64,000 nucleotides of DNA from Streptomyces sp. NRRL F-2580 (GTDB taxonomy: Bacteria > Actinomycetota > Actinomycetes > Streptomycetales > Streptomycetaceae), in NCBI RefSeq assembly GCF_000720115.1, contig NZ_JOIR01000007.1:136796-200795 (forward strand), read 5' to 3'. How positions within the stretch are numbered: the first letter of the stretch is position 1; the number at the start of each line of letters is the position of its first letter. Position numbers and translations under genes: made by a program. Positions 17,192-26,778 of the stretch are shown piece after piece. A model generated the notes under the pieces. That model was not told the origin of the DNA. It saw only the letters and a program-made list of their open reading frames with translations, and made no database searches.

Positions 17192-18706
17192 GTGAGTACC
17201 ACCAGCCTCCCCACGTCCGCCCATGCCGCCGAACTCCGCAGTGCCCTGCTGGCCGCCGGTTTCACCGCCGACGGACTGCTCGACCTGCTCGGCGCCCCCG
17301 CCTACGCCGCCCTGGCCCGCAGTGAGACGGTCCCCGCCCTGCGCGCCACCCGTGGCGCCGGCGACGGCCCGCTCGCGAGCCTGGTCCGGCTGTTCCTGCT
17401 CCAGCAGCCCGAGCCGTACGTGCACGCCGCCGCCGCGCTGCCCGTCGACGCGGCCCTGGCCGACGGCTGGCTCCGGCTGGAGGGCGACGAGGTGCACGCG
17501 ACCGTCGACGTGCGCCCGTACGGCGGCCCGGACGGCGAGGACTGGTTCATCGTGTCCGACCTCGGCTGCGCCGTCGGCGGGGCCGGCGGGATCGGCAGCC
17601 GCGAGGAGGGGGTGGTCCTCGGCGTCGGCGGTGCCTCCACGACGCTGGCCGGGATCACCGTCCGCACCCCCGTCGACTCCGCCCTCGACGTCGGCACCGG
17701 ATCGGGCATCCAGGCGCTGCACGCCTCCCGGCACGCCACCCGGGTCACCGCCACCGACGTCAACCCGCGCGCCCTGGCCTTCACCCGTCTGACGCTGGCC
17801 CTGTCGGGCGCCCCGGAGGCCGAGCTGCTCACCGGGTCACTCTTCGAACCTGTCGGCGAGGCGACGTACGACCTGATCGTGTCGAACCCGCCGTTCGTGA
17901 TCTCCCCGGGCGCCCGGCTGACGTACCGGGACGGCGGAATGGGCGGCGACGACCTGTGCCGGACCTTGGTCCAGGAGGCCGGAGCGCGGCTCAACCCGGG
18001 CGGGTACGCGCAGTTCCTCGGCAACTGGCAGCACGTCGAGGGCGAGGACTGGCGCGACCGGCTGCGCTCCTGGGTGCCGCGCGGCTGCGACGCCTGGATC
18101 GTGCAGCGTGACGTGCAGGACGTGACGCAGTACGCGGAGCTGTGGCTGCGCGACGCGGGCGACCACCGGACCGACCCCGAGGAGTACGCGCGGCGGTACG
18201 AGGACTGGCTGGACGAGTTCGAGGCCCGCAAGACGAAGTCCGTCGGCTTCGGCTGGATCACCTTGCGCCGGTCGGACGCCGCCGAGCCCTCGATCGTGGT
18301 CGAGGAGTGGCCGCACACGGTGGAGCAGCCGCTCGGCGAGGCGGTGCTCGCCCACTTCGCCCGCCAGGACTACCTGCGGGAACACGATGACGCGGCTCTG
18401 CTGGAGGCGTACTTCGTGCTGGCCGAGGAAGTGGTGCAGGAGCAGGTCGGCGCGCCCGGCGCGGAGGACCCCGAGCACGTCGTGCTCCGGCAGAACCGCG
18501 GGATGCGGCGCGCCACCAAGGTCGACACGGTCGGCGCGGGCTTCGCCGGAGTGTGTGACGGCTCACTGACCGCGGGCCGGATCCTGGACGCGATCGCGCA
18601 GCTGGTGCAGGAGGACCCGGTGGTGCTGCGGGACCGGACGCCCGGGTCCATCCGGATGCTGGTCGAGCAGGGATTCCTGGAGCCGGGGCGGGGCCCCGCG
18701 CGGTAG
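17192..18706 (+). CDS. Class I SAM methyltransferase, PrmC/HemK-like
   Basis: Cytoplasmic methyltransferase of 504 residues starting at GTG 17192. An N-terminal helical domain (about 1-130) precedes the Rossmann fold: motif I SALDVGTGSGIQALHA, acidic loop ATDVNPRALAF, and motif IV SNPPFVIS, the NPPF signature of enzymes that methylate amide nitrogen of Gln or exocyclic nitrogen of nucleobases. A C-terminal extension of about 180 residues is specific to actinobacterial members. Whether the substrate is a release factor, rRNA or something else cannot be told; dedicated PrmC is about 280 residues and lies elsewhere in Streptomyces. It stands alone between a terminator and a small membrane-protein gene. 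Confidence 0.85.
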   Translation: MSTTSLPTSAHAAELRSALLAAGFTADGLLDLLGAPAYAALARSETVPALRATRGAGDGPLASLVRLFLLQQPEPYVHAAAALPVDAALADGWLRLEGDEVHATVDVRPYGGPDGEDWFIVSDLGCAVGGAGGIGSREEGVVLGVGGASTTLAGITVRTPVDSALDVGTGSGIQALHASRHATRVTATDVNPRALAFTRLTLALSGAPEAELLTGSLFEPVGEATYDLIVSNPPFVISPGARLTYRDGGMGGDDLCRTLVQEAGARLNPGGYAQFLGNWQHVEGEDWRDRLRSWVPRGCDAWIVQRDVQDVTQYAELWLRDAGDHRTDPEEYARRYEDWLDEFEARKTKSVGFGWITLRRSDAAEPSIVVEEWPHTVEQPLGEAVLAHFARQDYLREHDDAALLEAYFVLAEEVVQEQVGAPGAEDPEHVVLRQNRGMRRATKVDTVGAGFAGVCDGSLTAGRILDAIAQLVQEDPVVLRDRTPGSIRMLVEQGFLEPGRGPAR

Positions 18707-18820
18707 CGGCACCGGGATGTAACCCGGGGTTCGCCCGCCGTACCCCCGGGGCCGGCAGTCTCCTGCGCAGCGGGGTTCCGGGGGGAATCCCGAGGGTGGC
18801 CCAGGGGTAAGGGGAGCGGC

Positions 18821-19018
18821 GTGGAGAACGGTCCGGCGATCTTCGCGGCGGCCGTGTTCCTGCTGTTCGGGGCCGCTCTGCTGGCCTGGACGGGGGCGCG
18901 CGCCCTGCACCGCGAGCCGGTGGCCGAGGGCGTGCGCCCCGTCGTGGCGGTACCGCTGATCCTGCTCGCCGGCGGGGGCTCGCCGGCCCTCGGGGCGTGG
19001 TGCCCCGCCCGGCTCTGA
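18821..19018 (+). CDS. Small predicted membrane protein
   Basis: Open frame of 65 residues from GTG 18821, preceded by AAGGGGAGCGG. It holds one clear hydrophobic helix (residues 5-25, FAAAVFLLFGAALLAW) and a second weaker one after residue 40. Codon use shows high GC in third positions. No family recognised; it could be a real single- or double-span protein or a chance frame. Confidence 0.5.
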   Translation: MENGPAIFAAAVFLLFGAALLAWTGARALHREPVAEGVRPVVAVPLILLAGGGSPALGAWCPARL

Positions 19019-19305
19019 CACCGGAGTGCGAGGGTCCGTACGAGGGCCCGGTCCAGCCCCGATCCGGCCGGAAAAGCCGACGTGGGAAGGGGTGCGGGAG
19101 CGGGGCCAGACGGCCCCGCGGCCACCCGGCCCGGTGATCGGGAACGCCCCGGCGCGGCATCCGGGCGGCAGAAACGGCACTTGTCGGGTTACCGTTCGAG
19201 TGGCCGTTGCGGGCTTCTGCCGTTTGACACGGGGGCGGGTTGTACCGTCACACTCCGCAGCGTCGCCGTACTGCGACCGAGTGCCGACCGGAGAGAAGAG
19301 CCAAG

Positions 19306-22131
19306 TTGTCCCCGACTAGCGAGACCGCAAAGGGCGGCCGCCGACTCGTCATCGTCGAGTCCCCAGCCAAGGCGAAGACGATCAAGGGCTACCTCGGCCC
19401 GGGATACGTCGTCGAGGCGAGCGTCGGGCACATCCGCGACCTCCCGAACGGCGCGGCCGAGGTTCCCGACAAGTACACCGGCGAGGTCCGCCGTCTCGGC
19501 GTGGACGTCGAGCACGACTTCGCGCCCATCTACGTCGTCAACGCCGACAAGAAGGCCCAGGTCAGGAAGCTCAAGGAGCTGCTGGCCGAGTCCGACGAAC
19601 TCTTCCTCGCCACCGATGAGGACCGCGAGGGCGAAGCCATCGCGTGGCACCTGCAGGAAGTCCTCAAGCCCAAGGTCCCCGTCCACCGGATGGTCTTCCA
19701 CGAGATCACCAAGGACGCGATCCGCGACGCCGTCGCCAACCCGCGCGAGCTGAACCAGCGCATGGTCGACGCCCAGGAGACCCGCCGCATCCTCGACCGC
19801 CTCTACGGCTACGAGGTCTCGCCGGTCCTGTGGAAGAAGGTCATGCCTCGGCTGTCGGCCGGGCGCGTCCAGTCCGTCGCCACCCGCCTCGTCGTCGAGC
19901 GGGAGCGCGAGCGCATCGCCTTCCGCTCCGCCGAGTACTGGGACCTGACCGGAACCTTCTCCACCGGGCGCGCCGGTGACGCGTCCGACCCCTCGACGCT
20001 GGTCGCCCGCCTGAACACGGTGGACGGCAAGCGCGTGGCGCAGGGCCGCGACTTCGGCTCGAACGGGCAGCTCAAGAGCGAGGTGCTGCACCTCGACGAG
20101 GCGAACGCCCGGGCGCTCGCCGCGGCGCTGGCGGACACCTCGTTCGCCGTCCGCTCGGTCGAGTCCAAGCCGTACCGCCGTTCCCCGTACGCCCCCTTCC
20201 GTACGACGACGCTCCAGCAGGAGGCCTCGCGCAAGCTGGGCTTCGGTGCGAAGGCGACGATGCAGGTGGCGCAGAAGCTGTACGAGAACGGCTTCATCAC
20301 CTATATGCGTACCGACTCCACCACGCTGTCCGACACCGCGGTGTCGGCGGCGCGGGCGCAGGTCACCCAGCTGTACGGGGCCGACTACCTGCCGGAGAAG
20401 CCGCGCGTCTACGCCGGCAAGGTCAAGAACGCGCAGGAGGCGCACGAGGCGATCCGGCCTTCGGGTGATCGTTTCCGCACGCCGGCCGAGACGGGTCTGA
20501 CGGGCGACCAGTTCCGCCTGTACGAGCTGATCTGGAAGCGGACCGTCGCCTCCCAGATGAAGGACGCGGTCGGCAACAGCGTCACCGTGAAGATCGGTGG
20601 CCGGGCAGCCGACGGCCGGGACGCCGAGTTCACCGCCTCCGGCAAGACGATCACCTTCCACGGCTTCATGAAGGCGTACGTCGAGGGCGCGGACGACCCG
20701 AACGCCGAGCTCGACGACCGCGAGAAGCGGCTGCCGCAGGTCGCGGAGGGCGACGCGCTCGCCGCCGAGGAGATCACGGCGGACGGGCACTCGACCAAGC
20801 CGCCGGCCCGCTACACCGAGGCCTCGCTGGTCAAGGAGCTCGAAGAGCGCGAGATCGGCCGCCCGTCGACGTACGCGTCGATCATCGGCACGATCCTCGA
20901 CCGCGGGTACGTCTTCAAGAAGGGCACGGCGCTCGTGCCGTCCTTCCTGTCGTTCGCCGTGGTCAACCTGCTGGAGACGCACTTCGGCCGGCTCGTCGAC
21001 TACGACTTCACCGCGAAGATGGAGGACGACCTCGACCGCATCGCACGGGGCGAGGCCCAGTCCGTGCCGTGGCTGAAGCGCTTCTACTTCGGCTCGGAGG
21101 ACGCCACCGAGGTCGTCCCGGCCGACGGTGACGCGCTCGGCGGTCTGAAGGAGCTGGTCACGGACCTGGGCGCGATCGACGCCCGGGAGATCTCCTCCTT
21201 CCCGGTCGGCGAGGGCATCGTGCTGCGGGTCGGCCGCTACGGGCCGTACGTGGAGCGGGGCGAGAAGGACGCGGAGGGCCACCAGCGGGCCGACGTGCCG
21301 GACGACATGGCTCCGGACGAGCTGACGGTCGAGTACGCGGAGGAGCTGTTCGCGAAGCCGAGCGGCGAGTTCGAGCTCGGCAAGGACCCGGTCAGCGGCA
21401 ACGAGATCGTGGCCAAGGACGGCCGCTACGGGCCGTACGTGACGGAGATCCTGCCCGAGGGCACCCCGAAGACGGGCAAGAACGCGGTCAAGCCGCGCAC
21501 GGCCTCGCTCTTCCAGTCGATGTCCCTCGACACGGTGACCCTGGACGAGGCGCTGAAGCTGATGTCGCTGCCGCGCGTCGTCGGCGCGGACGCGGAGGGC
21601 GTGGAGATCACGGCCCAGAACGGCCGCTACGGCCCGTACCTGAAGAAGGGCACGGACTCGCGGTCCCTGGAGACCGAGGACCAGCTCTTCTCGATCACGC
21701 TCGACGAGGCGCTCGCGATCTACGCGCAGCCGAAGCAGCGGGGCCGCGCCGCGGCCAAGCCGCCGCTGAAGGAACTGGGCACGGACCCGGTCAGCGAGAA
21801 GCCGGTGGTCGTCAAGGACGGCCGCTTCGGGCCGTACGTGACGGACGGCGAGACGAACGCGACGCTGAGGCGGGACGACGACGTCGAGACCATCACGCCG
21901 GAGCGGGGCTACGAGCTGCTCGCGGAGAAGCGCGCGAAGGGCCCGGCCAAGAAGACGGCGAAGAAGGCCCCCGCCAAGAAGGCCCCGGCGAAGAAGGCGA
22001 CGGCGACGAAGACCGCCGCGAAGAAGACGACTGCGGCCAAGACGACTGCGGCCAAGAAGACGACCGCGAAGAAGACGACCGCGAAGAAGACGGTGGCCAA
22101 GAATGCCGCCGTCGCTCCCGCGGACGAGTAG
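19306..22131 (+). CDS. topA: DNA topoisomerase I with lysine-rich tail
   Basis: Type IA topoisomerase of 941 residues that relaxes negative supercoils. TTG 19306 after GGAGAGAAGAG gives the normal N-terminus (SPTSETAKGGRRLVIVESPAKAKTIKGYL); TTGACA at 19224-19229 may be part of a promoter. The Toprim domain has the DEDREGEAIAWHL acidic triad, and the catalytic Tyr is in GFITYMRTDSTTLS. Four repeated NGRYGPY/DGRFGPYV modules follow (about residues 640-860), which replace zinc fingers, and the last 60 residues are repeats of Lys-Lys-Thr/Ala. In Streptomyces and mycobacteria such a tail is known to raise processivity. Flanked by a terminator, it is probably monocistronic. Confidence 0.97.
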   Translation: MSPTSETAKGGRRLVIVESPAKAKTIKGYLGPGYVVEASVGHIRDLPNGAAEVPDKYTGEVRRLGVDVEHDFAPIYVVNADKKAQVRKLKELLAESDELFLATDEDREGEAIAWHLQEVLKPKVPVHRMVFHEITKDAIRDAVANPRELNQRMVDAQETRRILDRLYGYEVSPVLWKKVMPRLSAGRVQSVATRLVVERERERIAFRSAEYWDLTGTFSTGRAGDASDPSTLVARLNTVDGKRVAQGRDFGSNGQLKSEVLHLDEANARALAAALADTSFAVRSVESKPYRRSPYAPFRTTTLQQEASRKLGFGAKATMQVAQKLYENGFITYMRTDSTTLSDTAVSAARAQVTQLYGADYLPEKPRVYAGKVKNAQEAHEAIRPSGDRFRTPAETGLTGDQFRLYELIWKRTVASQMKDAVGNSVTVKIGGRAADGRDAEFTASGKTITFHGFMKAYVEGADDPNAELDDREKRLPQVAEGDALAAEEITADGHSTKPPARYTEASLVKELEEREIGRPSTYASIIGTILDRGYVFKKGTALVPSFLSFAVVNLLETHFGRLVDYDFTAKMEDDLDRIARGEAQSVPWLKRFYFGSEDATEVVPADGDALGGLKELVTDLGAIDAREISSFPVGEGIVLRVGRYGPYVERGEKDAEGHQRADVPDDMAPDELTVEYAEELFAKPSGEFELGKDPVSGNEIVAKDGRYGPYVTEILPEGTPKTGKNAVKPRTASLFQSMSLDTVTLDEALKLMSLPRVVGADAEGVEITAQNGRYGPYLKKGTDSRSLETEDQLFSITLDEALAIYAQPKQRGRAAAKPPLKELGTDPVSEKPVVVKDGRFGPYVTDGETNATLRRDDDVETITPERGYELLAEKRAKGPAKKTAKKAPAKKAPAKKATATKTAAKKTTAAKTTAAKKTTAKKTTAKKTVAKNAAVAPADE

Positions 22132-22142
22132 TCGGTCGCACT

Positions 22143-22171
22143 GAGCCCCCCGTGCCTGGCACGGGGGGCTC
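22143..22171 (+). terminator. Strong hairpin terminator after topA
   Basis: GAGCCCCCCGTG (22143-22154) pairs perfectly with 22160-22171 over a five-base loop, 12 bp after the topA stop. Confidence 0.85.
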
Positions 22172-22179
22172 TCGATTTC

Positions 22180-22227
22180 AGCCCCGCCGGCGTTTGAGGC
22201 GCGGGGGCTCGGGGGCAGAGCCCCCGG
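22180..22227. repeat. Dispersed Streptomyces GC-rich intergenic repeat
   Basis: Unit AGCCCCGCCGGCGTTTGAGG followed by a GGGGGC..GCCCCC hairpin. Related copies occur at about 41410-41440 (opposite orientation) and 53637-53706. This element is common between genes in Streptomyces genomes; its function is not established. Confidence 0.7.
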
Positions 22228-22303
22228 AAGGTGGGTCCGGAGTCACACCCGGCCTCGTCCACAGGCTTCCGCACCCGCCAAGCGCAGCGGATAGGCTGGG
22301 CGG

Positions 22304-25300
22304 ATGACGCGAGCCGAGCAGCCAACGGTCGTGACCGCCCCGGCGAACCCCACCTACGACGAAGCCCTAGCCGCGGATTCCCGCGAGCGTGCGGTGCGCG
22401 CACTGCTGCGCACTCCCAGGCTGCGCCGGCTGTGGAGCGCCCAGCTGGTGAGCGGCATCGGAGACGCCCTCGCCCTGCTGGTGCTGGTGCTGCTGGCCCT
22501 CCAGGCCGCGGCCACGGAAGGCGCCTTCGGCGGCGGATACCGCGGCGCGGCCCTCGCCGTCGCCGCCGTCTTCGGGGTGCGGATCCTCGCCACCCTGCTC
22601 TTCGGCGCAGTCCTCCTCGGCCCCTTCGCCGGACTCCTCGGCTCGGGCGGCAAGCTGGACCGCCGCTGGACGATGATCGGCGCCGACGGAGTCCGCATCG
22701 GCCTCTTCGTCGTCGCCCCGCTCTGGCTCGACTGGATCCCCGCCCACGCGCTCACCGCGCTGCTGGCCACCGTCTTCGTCTCCGGCGCCGCCGAGCGGCT
22801 GTGGACCCTCGCCAAGGAGAGCGCGGCGCCCGCCCTGCTGCCCGCGCCGCCCCCGGAGGGGGCGAGCGTACGGCCGCTCCCGGACCACCTGGACGCGCTG
22901 CGGCGGCTGACCCTGCGTACGGCTTTCGCGGCGCTCCCCGTCGCGGCGGCCGCGCTGCTCGCCGCGACCCTGGTGGGCAAGGCGCTCGGCCTCGGCGTGG
23001 ACTGGTTCGCCGCGAACCAGGCCGCCCTCGGCTCGTACGTGGCCGCCGGACTGTTCGCCGCGTCGGTCTCACTGCTGCTCCCACTGGTGCTGCCCACCGG
23101 GGCGACCCCGCGCCCGCGTTCCCCGCTGGAGGGCCTGCGCGCCCCCAAGGCGGGCGACCGGCCCGACAAGGGCCGTACGGGCGCCGTCCCCCTGCTGGTC
23201 CTCAGCTGCGCCGCGGTCGCCGGAGCGGTGTCCTGCGCCGTGGCCGTGGCCGTCCTGCACGCCTTCGACCTGGGCGGCGGCCCGGCCGCCTTCGCGCTGT
23301 TCGTGCTCGCGCTGGTCGGTGGCACCGCCGTCGGAATCCGCGCCACCCAGGCCGGCAAGGTGCTGCCCGGCCTGTCCCGGCGCCGGCTGCTGGCCCTCGC
23401 CATAGCGGTGACCGGGCTCGCGCTGCTGCTGACCGGCCTCGTCCCGGACACCGCGACCGTGCTCTTCCTCTCGCTGCTGGCCGGCGTCGCCGCGGGCATC
23501 GCGGCCAACGCCGGCCACACACTGCTGGACCAGGAGACCGAGGAATTCCGCCGGGCCCGGGTCACCGAGCACCTCCAGGCGGTCGTACGGGTGGCCGTGG
23601 CGCTCGGCGCCGTCGGCGCCCCGGCGCTGGCCGCGGTGATCGGCCCGCACCGGCTGACCGGCGCCGAGGTCGTCTTCGCGCACGGCGGCGCCGCCTTCAC
23701 CCTGATGCTGGTCGGCGCCCTGCTGCTGCCGGTGGCCGTGGTGGTGCTCACCAAGGCCGACGACCGCAGCGGCGTACCCCTGCGGCGCGACCTGCGCGAG
23801 GCGCTGCGCGGCGGGGAGCCGGTGCAGGCCGCGTCCGACACCGGGTTCTTCATCGCCCTGGAGGGCGGCGACGGCGCCGGCAAGTCCACCCAGGTCGAGG
23901 CGCTGGCCGCCTGGATACGGGACAAGGGCCACGAGGTCGTCGTGACCCGCGAGCCCGGGGCGACCCCCGTGGGCAAGCGGCTCCGCTCGATCCTGCTCGA
24001 CGTGTCCTCCGCCGGACTCTCGAACCGCGCCGAGGCGCTGCTGTACGCCGCCGACCGCGCGGAACACGTGGACACCGTGGTGCGCCCGGCCCTGGAGCGC
24101 GGCGCGGTCGTCATCTCGGACCGCTACATCGACTCCTCGGTGGCCTACCAGGGCGCCGGCCGCGACCTCTCCCCGACGGAGATCGCACGGATCTCGCGCT
24201 GGGCGACCGACGGGCTCGTGCCGAACCTGACCGTCCTGCTCGACGTGTCGCCGGAGGCGGCGCGGGAGCGCTTCACGGAGGCGCCGGACCGGCTGGAGTC
24301 GGAGCCGGCGGAGTTCCACCAGCGGGTGCGGTCCGGGTTCCTGACGCTCGCCGCGTCCGACCCCGGGCGCTACCTGGTGGTCGACGCGGGCCAGGACCCG
24401 GACTCGGTGACCACCGTCGTACGGCACCGCCTGGACCGGATGCTCCCCCTCTCCGAGGCCGAGATTGCCGCCCAGGCGGAGGCCCGGCGCCTCGCCGAGG
24501 AGGAGGCCCGGCGCAAGGCCGAGGAAGAGGCGGCCCGCAAGGCCGAGGAAGCGCGGCTCCGGGCCGAGGAAGAGGCCCGGCTGGCCCGCGAGGCCGAGGA
24601 AGCACGGATCAAGGCGGAGGCCGAGGCCGCGCGCAAGGCCGCCGAGGAGCGGCAGCGCGCCGAGGAGGAGGCCCGGGCCCGGGCCGAGGCCGAGCGGCTG
24701 CGCGCGGAGGCCGAGGAGAAGGCCCGCGCGGCGGAGGCCGAGCGGCTGCGCCGGCAGGCCGAGGAAGAGGCACGGCTGCGGGCCGAGGCCGAGGAGCGGC
24801 GGCTGGAGAAGCAGCGGCGGGCCGAGGAGGCCCTGCTGAAGGCCGAGGAGGCACGCCGGCTGGTGGAGGCCGCGTCGGCCGAGGCGGCGGCGAAGGCCGC
24901 GGCCGCTGCGGCTTCGGCGGCGGCTCCCGCGCCCGCCCCCGCACCGGCTCCGGCTCCGGCGCCCGCTCCGGCTCCCAAGGTGCCCATGACGAAGGAGCCG
25001 CACCCGGACGACGCGGTGACGGTCGAGACCCCGGTGGTCAAGCGGGTCGTCCAGCCGGATGACGTCACCCAGACCGTCCCGGTGCCGAAGGTCGACAGGG
25101 CGTCCGCCGAGGAGACGGCCGTACTGCCCCCCGTTCGCCCGGTCGACGAGACGGCGGTGCTGCCGCCGGTCCGTCCGGCGGCCGCCCCGCAGGGCGGCGC
25201 AGGCGCAGGCGCAGGTACCGGTCGGGCCCGGTCCGCTTCGCGGCCTACGGCCCGGCGCCCCGAGGAGGACCCGGCCGACCGGGTGCCGTCGGGCATCTTC

Positions 25301-25495
25301 CGGGACTCGGCCAACGACCGGACGCGGGAGCTGCCCGTGCTCGGCGAGGACGGCCGGCCGCAGCGGCAGCGCCCGGACTGGGCCGAGGAGACCCCGCTGG
25401 ACGATCTGCCGACGCTGGCGGACGAACTGCTGGGCCGCCACCGGGACGACGAGGACGGCGACGAGGGCGAACGAGGACCGCGCCGCCGCCGCTGA
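22304..25495 (+). CDS. tmk: MFS-like membrane domain / dTMP kinase / coiled-coil fusion
   Basis: Protein of 1063 residues against about 210 for ordinary thymidylate kinase. Residues 1-500 form an MFS-like membrane region with about 12 hydrophobic segments. At about 514 a complete dTMP kinase begins: P-loop LEGGDGAGKSTQ, DR(E)PG motif TREPGATPVG, and ISDRYIDSSVAYQGAGR with the catalytic DRY/DRYxxS motif. Residues about 720-865 are an uninterrupted Ala/Glu/Arg-rich heptad-like coiled coil (repeats of AEEEARRKAEEE type), then a Pro/Ala hinge and a disordered tail with duplicated TAVLPPVRPVDE units. The kinase phosphorylates dTMP for DNA synthesis; the fusion would tether it to the membrane. The same architecture is known in other Streptomyces. 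It is followed 71 bp later by holB. Confidence 0.93.
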   Translation: MTRAEQPTVVTAPANPTYDEALAADSRERAVRALLRTPRLRRLWSAQLVSGIGDALALLVLVLLALQAAATEGAFGGGYRGAALAVAAVFGVRILATLLFGAVLLGPFAGLLGSGGKLDRRWTMIGADGVRIGLFVVAPLWLDWIPAHALTALLATVFVSGAAERLWTLAKESAAPALLPAPPPEGASVRPLPDHLDALRRLTLRTAFAALPVAAAALLAATLVGKALGLGVDWFAANQAALGSYVAAGLFAASVSLLLPLVLPTGATPRPRSPLEGLRAPKAGDRPDKGRTGAVPLLVLSCAAVAGAVSCAVAVAVLHAFDLGGGPAAFALFVLALVGGTAVGIRATQAGKVLPGLSRRRLLALAIAVTGLALLLTGLVPDTATVLFLSLLAGVAAGIAANAGHTLLDQETEEFRRARVTEHLQAVVRVAVALGAVGAPALAAVIGPHRLTGAEVVFAHGGAAFTLMLVGALLLPVAVVVLTKADDRSGVPLRRDLREALRGGEPVQAASDTGFFIALEGGDGAGKSTQVEALAAWIRDKGHEVVVTREPGATPVGKRLRSILLDVSSAGLSNRAEALLYAADRAEHVDTVVRPALERGAVVISDRYIDSSVAYQGAGRDLSPTEIARISRWATDGLVPNLTVLLDVSPEAARERFTEAPDRLESEPAEFHQRVRSGFLTLAASDPGRYLVVDAGQDPDSVTTVVRHRLDRMLPLSEAEIAAQAEARRLAEEEARRKAEEEAARKAEEARLRAEEEARLAREAEEARIKAEAEAARKAAEERQRAEEEARARAEAERLRAEAEEKARAAEAERLRRQAEEEARLRAEAEERRLEKQRRAEEALLKAEEARRLVEAASAEAAAKAAAAAASAAAPAPAPAPAPAPAPAPAPKVPMTKEPHPDDAVTVETPVVKRVVQPDDVTQTVPVPKVDRASAEETAVLPPVRPVDETAVLPPVRPAAAPQGGAGAGAGTGRARSASRPTARRPEEDPADRVPSGIFRDSANDRTRELPVLGEDGRPQRQRPDWAEETPLDDLPTLADELLGRHRDDEDGDEGERGPRRRR

Positions 25496-25566
25496 CCTCG
25501 GCGGGACGGGATTGTCAGTGGCGCCCGCCACAATGGGTGCACGGAGAGTGAAAGGTGGTGGGCGGG

Positions 25567-26778
25567 ATGCCCGTATGGGACGACCTGGTGGGACAGGAGC
25601 GGATCCAGACGCAGCTGGCCGCCGCCGCCCACGACGCCGACGCCCTGGTCACGGCCATCACGAACGGCACCGCCCCGCCCGCGGCGTCCAAGATGACCCA
25701 CGCCTGGCTGTTCACCGGGCCGCCCGGAGCCGGGCGGGTCACCGCCGCCCGGGCCTTCGCGGCCGCCCTGCAGTGCACCAGCCCCGACCGCGCCCTCGGG
25801 GGTGAGCCCGGCTGCGGGTTCTGCGACGGGTGCCACACCACGATGGTCGGCACGCACGCGGACGTCTCCACCGTCGTCGCGGTCGGCAGCCAGATCCTCG
25901 TCGCCGACATGCGGGACACCGTCCGCAAGTCCTACACGTCCCCCGCCACGGGCCGTTGGCAGGTCATCCTGGTCGAGGACGCCGAGCGGCTGAACGAGAA
26001 GTCCGCCAACGCGGTGCTCAAGGCGGTGGAGGAGCCCGCGCCCCGTACGGTCTGGCTGCTGTGCTCGCCCTCCGTGGAGGACGTGCTGCCCACCATCCGC
26101 TCCCGATGCCGCCACCTCAACCTCAGCACCCCCTCGGTCGCCGCCGTCGCCGACATGCTCGTGCGGCGGGACGGCGTCGAGCCGTCGTTGGCCCTGGCCG
26201 CCGCCAGGGCCACGCAGGGGCACGTCGACCGTGCCCGTCGGCTGGCCACCGACGAGGAGGCCCGGGCGCGCAGGGCGACGGTCCTGAAGCTCCCGCTCCG
26301 GGTGGACGACGTCGGGGCCTGCCTCAAGGCCGCCCAAGAGCTGGTGGACGCCGCCGCCGAGGACGCCAAGCAGGTCGCGGAGGAGGTCGACACCAAGGAG
26401 ACCGAGGAGCTGCGGGCCGCGCTCGGGGCCGGAGCGGGCGCCGGCAGCCGGATGCCGCGCGGCACGGCGGGCGTGATGAAGGAGCTGGAGGACCGGCAGA
26501 AGCGCCGCCGCACCAGGACCCAGCGCGACACCCTCGACCTCGCGCTGACCGACCTCACCGGTTTCTACCGGGACGTCCTGGCCCTGCAGCTCGGCTCGTC
26601 CGTGGCCATCGCCAACGAGGAGATACGGCACGACCTCGACCGGATCGCGCGGGCCTCGGGTCCCGAGCGGACCCTGCGCCGGATCGAGGCGATCATCGCC
26701 TGCCGGGAGGCCCTCGACCGCAACGTGGCTCCCCTCCTCGCGGTCGAGGCGATGACGATGTCCCTGCGCGCGGGCTGA
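25567..26778 (+). CDS. holB: DNA polymerase III delta' subunit
   Basis: Clamp-loader subunit of 403 residues. ATG 25567 starts the conserved MPVWDDLVGQERIQTQL. The AAA+ fold shows a P-loop-like GPPGAGRVT (residues 51-59) in which the Walker lysine is Arg, as expected for the non-hydrolysing delta' subunit; a four-cysteine zinc module (CTSPDRALGGEPGCGFCDGC), LVEDAERLNEKSANAVLKAVEEP and the sensor region IRSRCRH follow. The C-terminal part has the helical collar (RIEAIIACREALDRNVAPLLAVEAM). The order tmk-holB is conserved in Streptomyces. Confidence 0.93.
   Translation: MPVWDDLVGQERIQTQLAAAAHDADALVTAITNGTAPPAASKMTHAWLFTGPPGAGRVTAARAFAAALQCTSPDRALGGEPGCGFCDGCHTTMVGTHADVSTVVAVGSQILVADMRDTVRKSYTSPATGRWQVILVEDAERLNEKSANAVLKAVEEPAPRTVWLLCSPSVEDVLPTIRSRCRHLNLSTPSVAAVADMLVRRDGVEPSLALAAARATQGHVDRARRLATDEEARARRATVLKLPLRVDDVGACLKAAQELVDAAAEDAKQVAEEVDTKETEELRAALGAGAGAGSRMPRGTAGVMKELEDRQKRRRTRTQRDTLDLALTDLTGFYRDVLALQLGSSVAIANEEIRHDLDRIARASGPERTLRRIEAIIACREALDRNVAPLLAVEAMTMSLRAG

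Noticed and set aside
19224..19252. TTGACA upstream of topA as a full promoter
   Set aside because: No acceptable -10 lies 16-18 bases away; kept only as a remark in the topA entry.
19189..21282. Long minus-strand open frame opposite topA
   Set aside because: Shadow of topA, no recognisable motif or start signal.
23069..25531. Long minus-strand open frame opposite tmk
   Set aside because: Antisense of the coiled-coil and membrane region; Leu/Arg/Gly repeats only reflect the reversed GC-rich codons.
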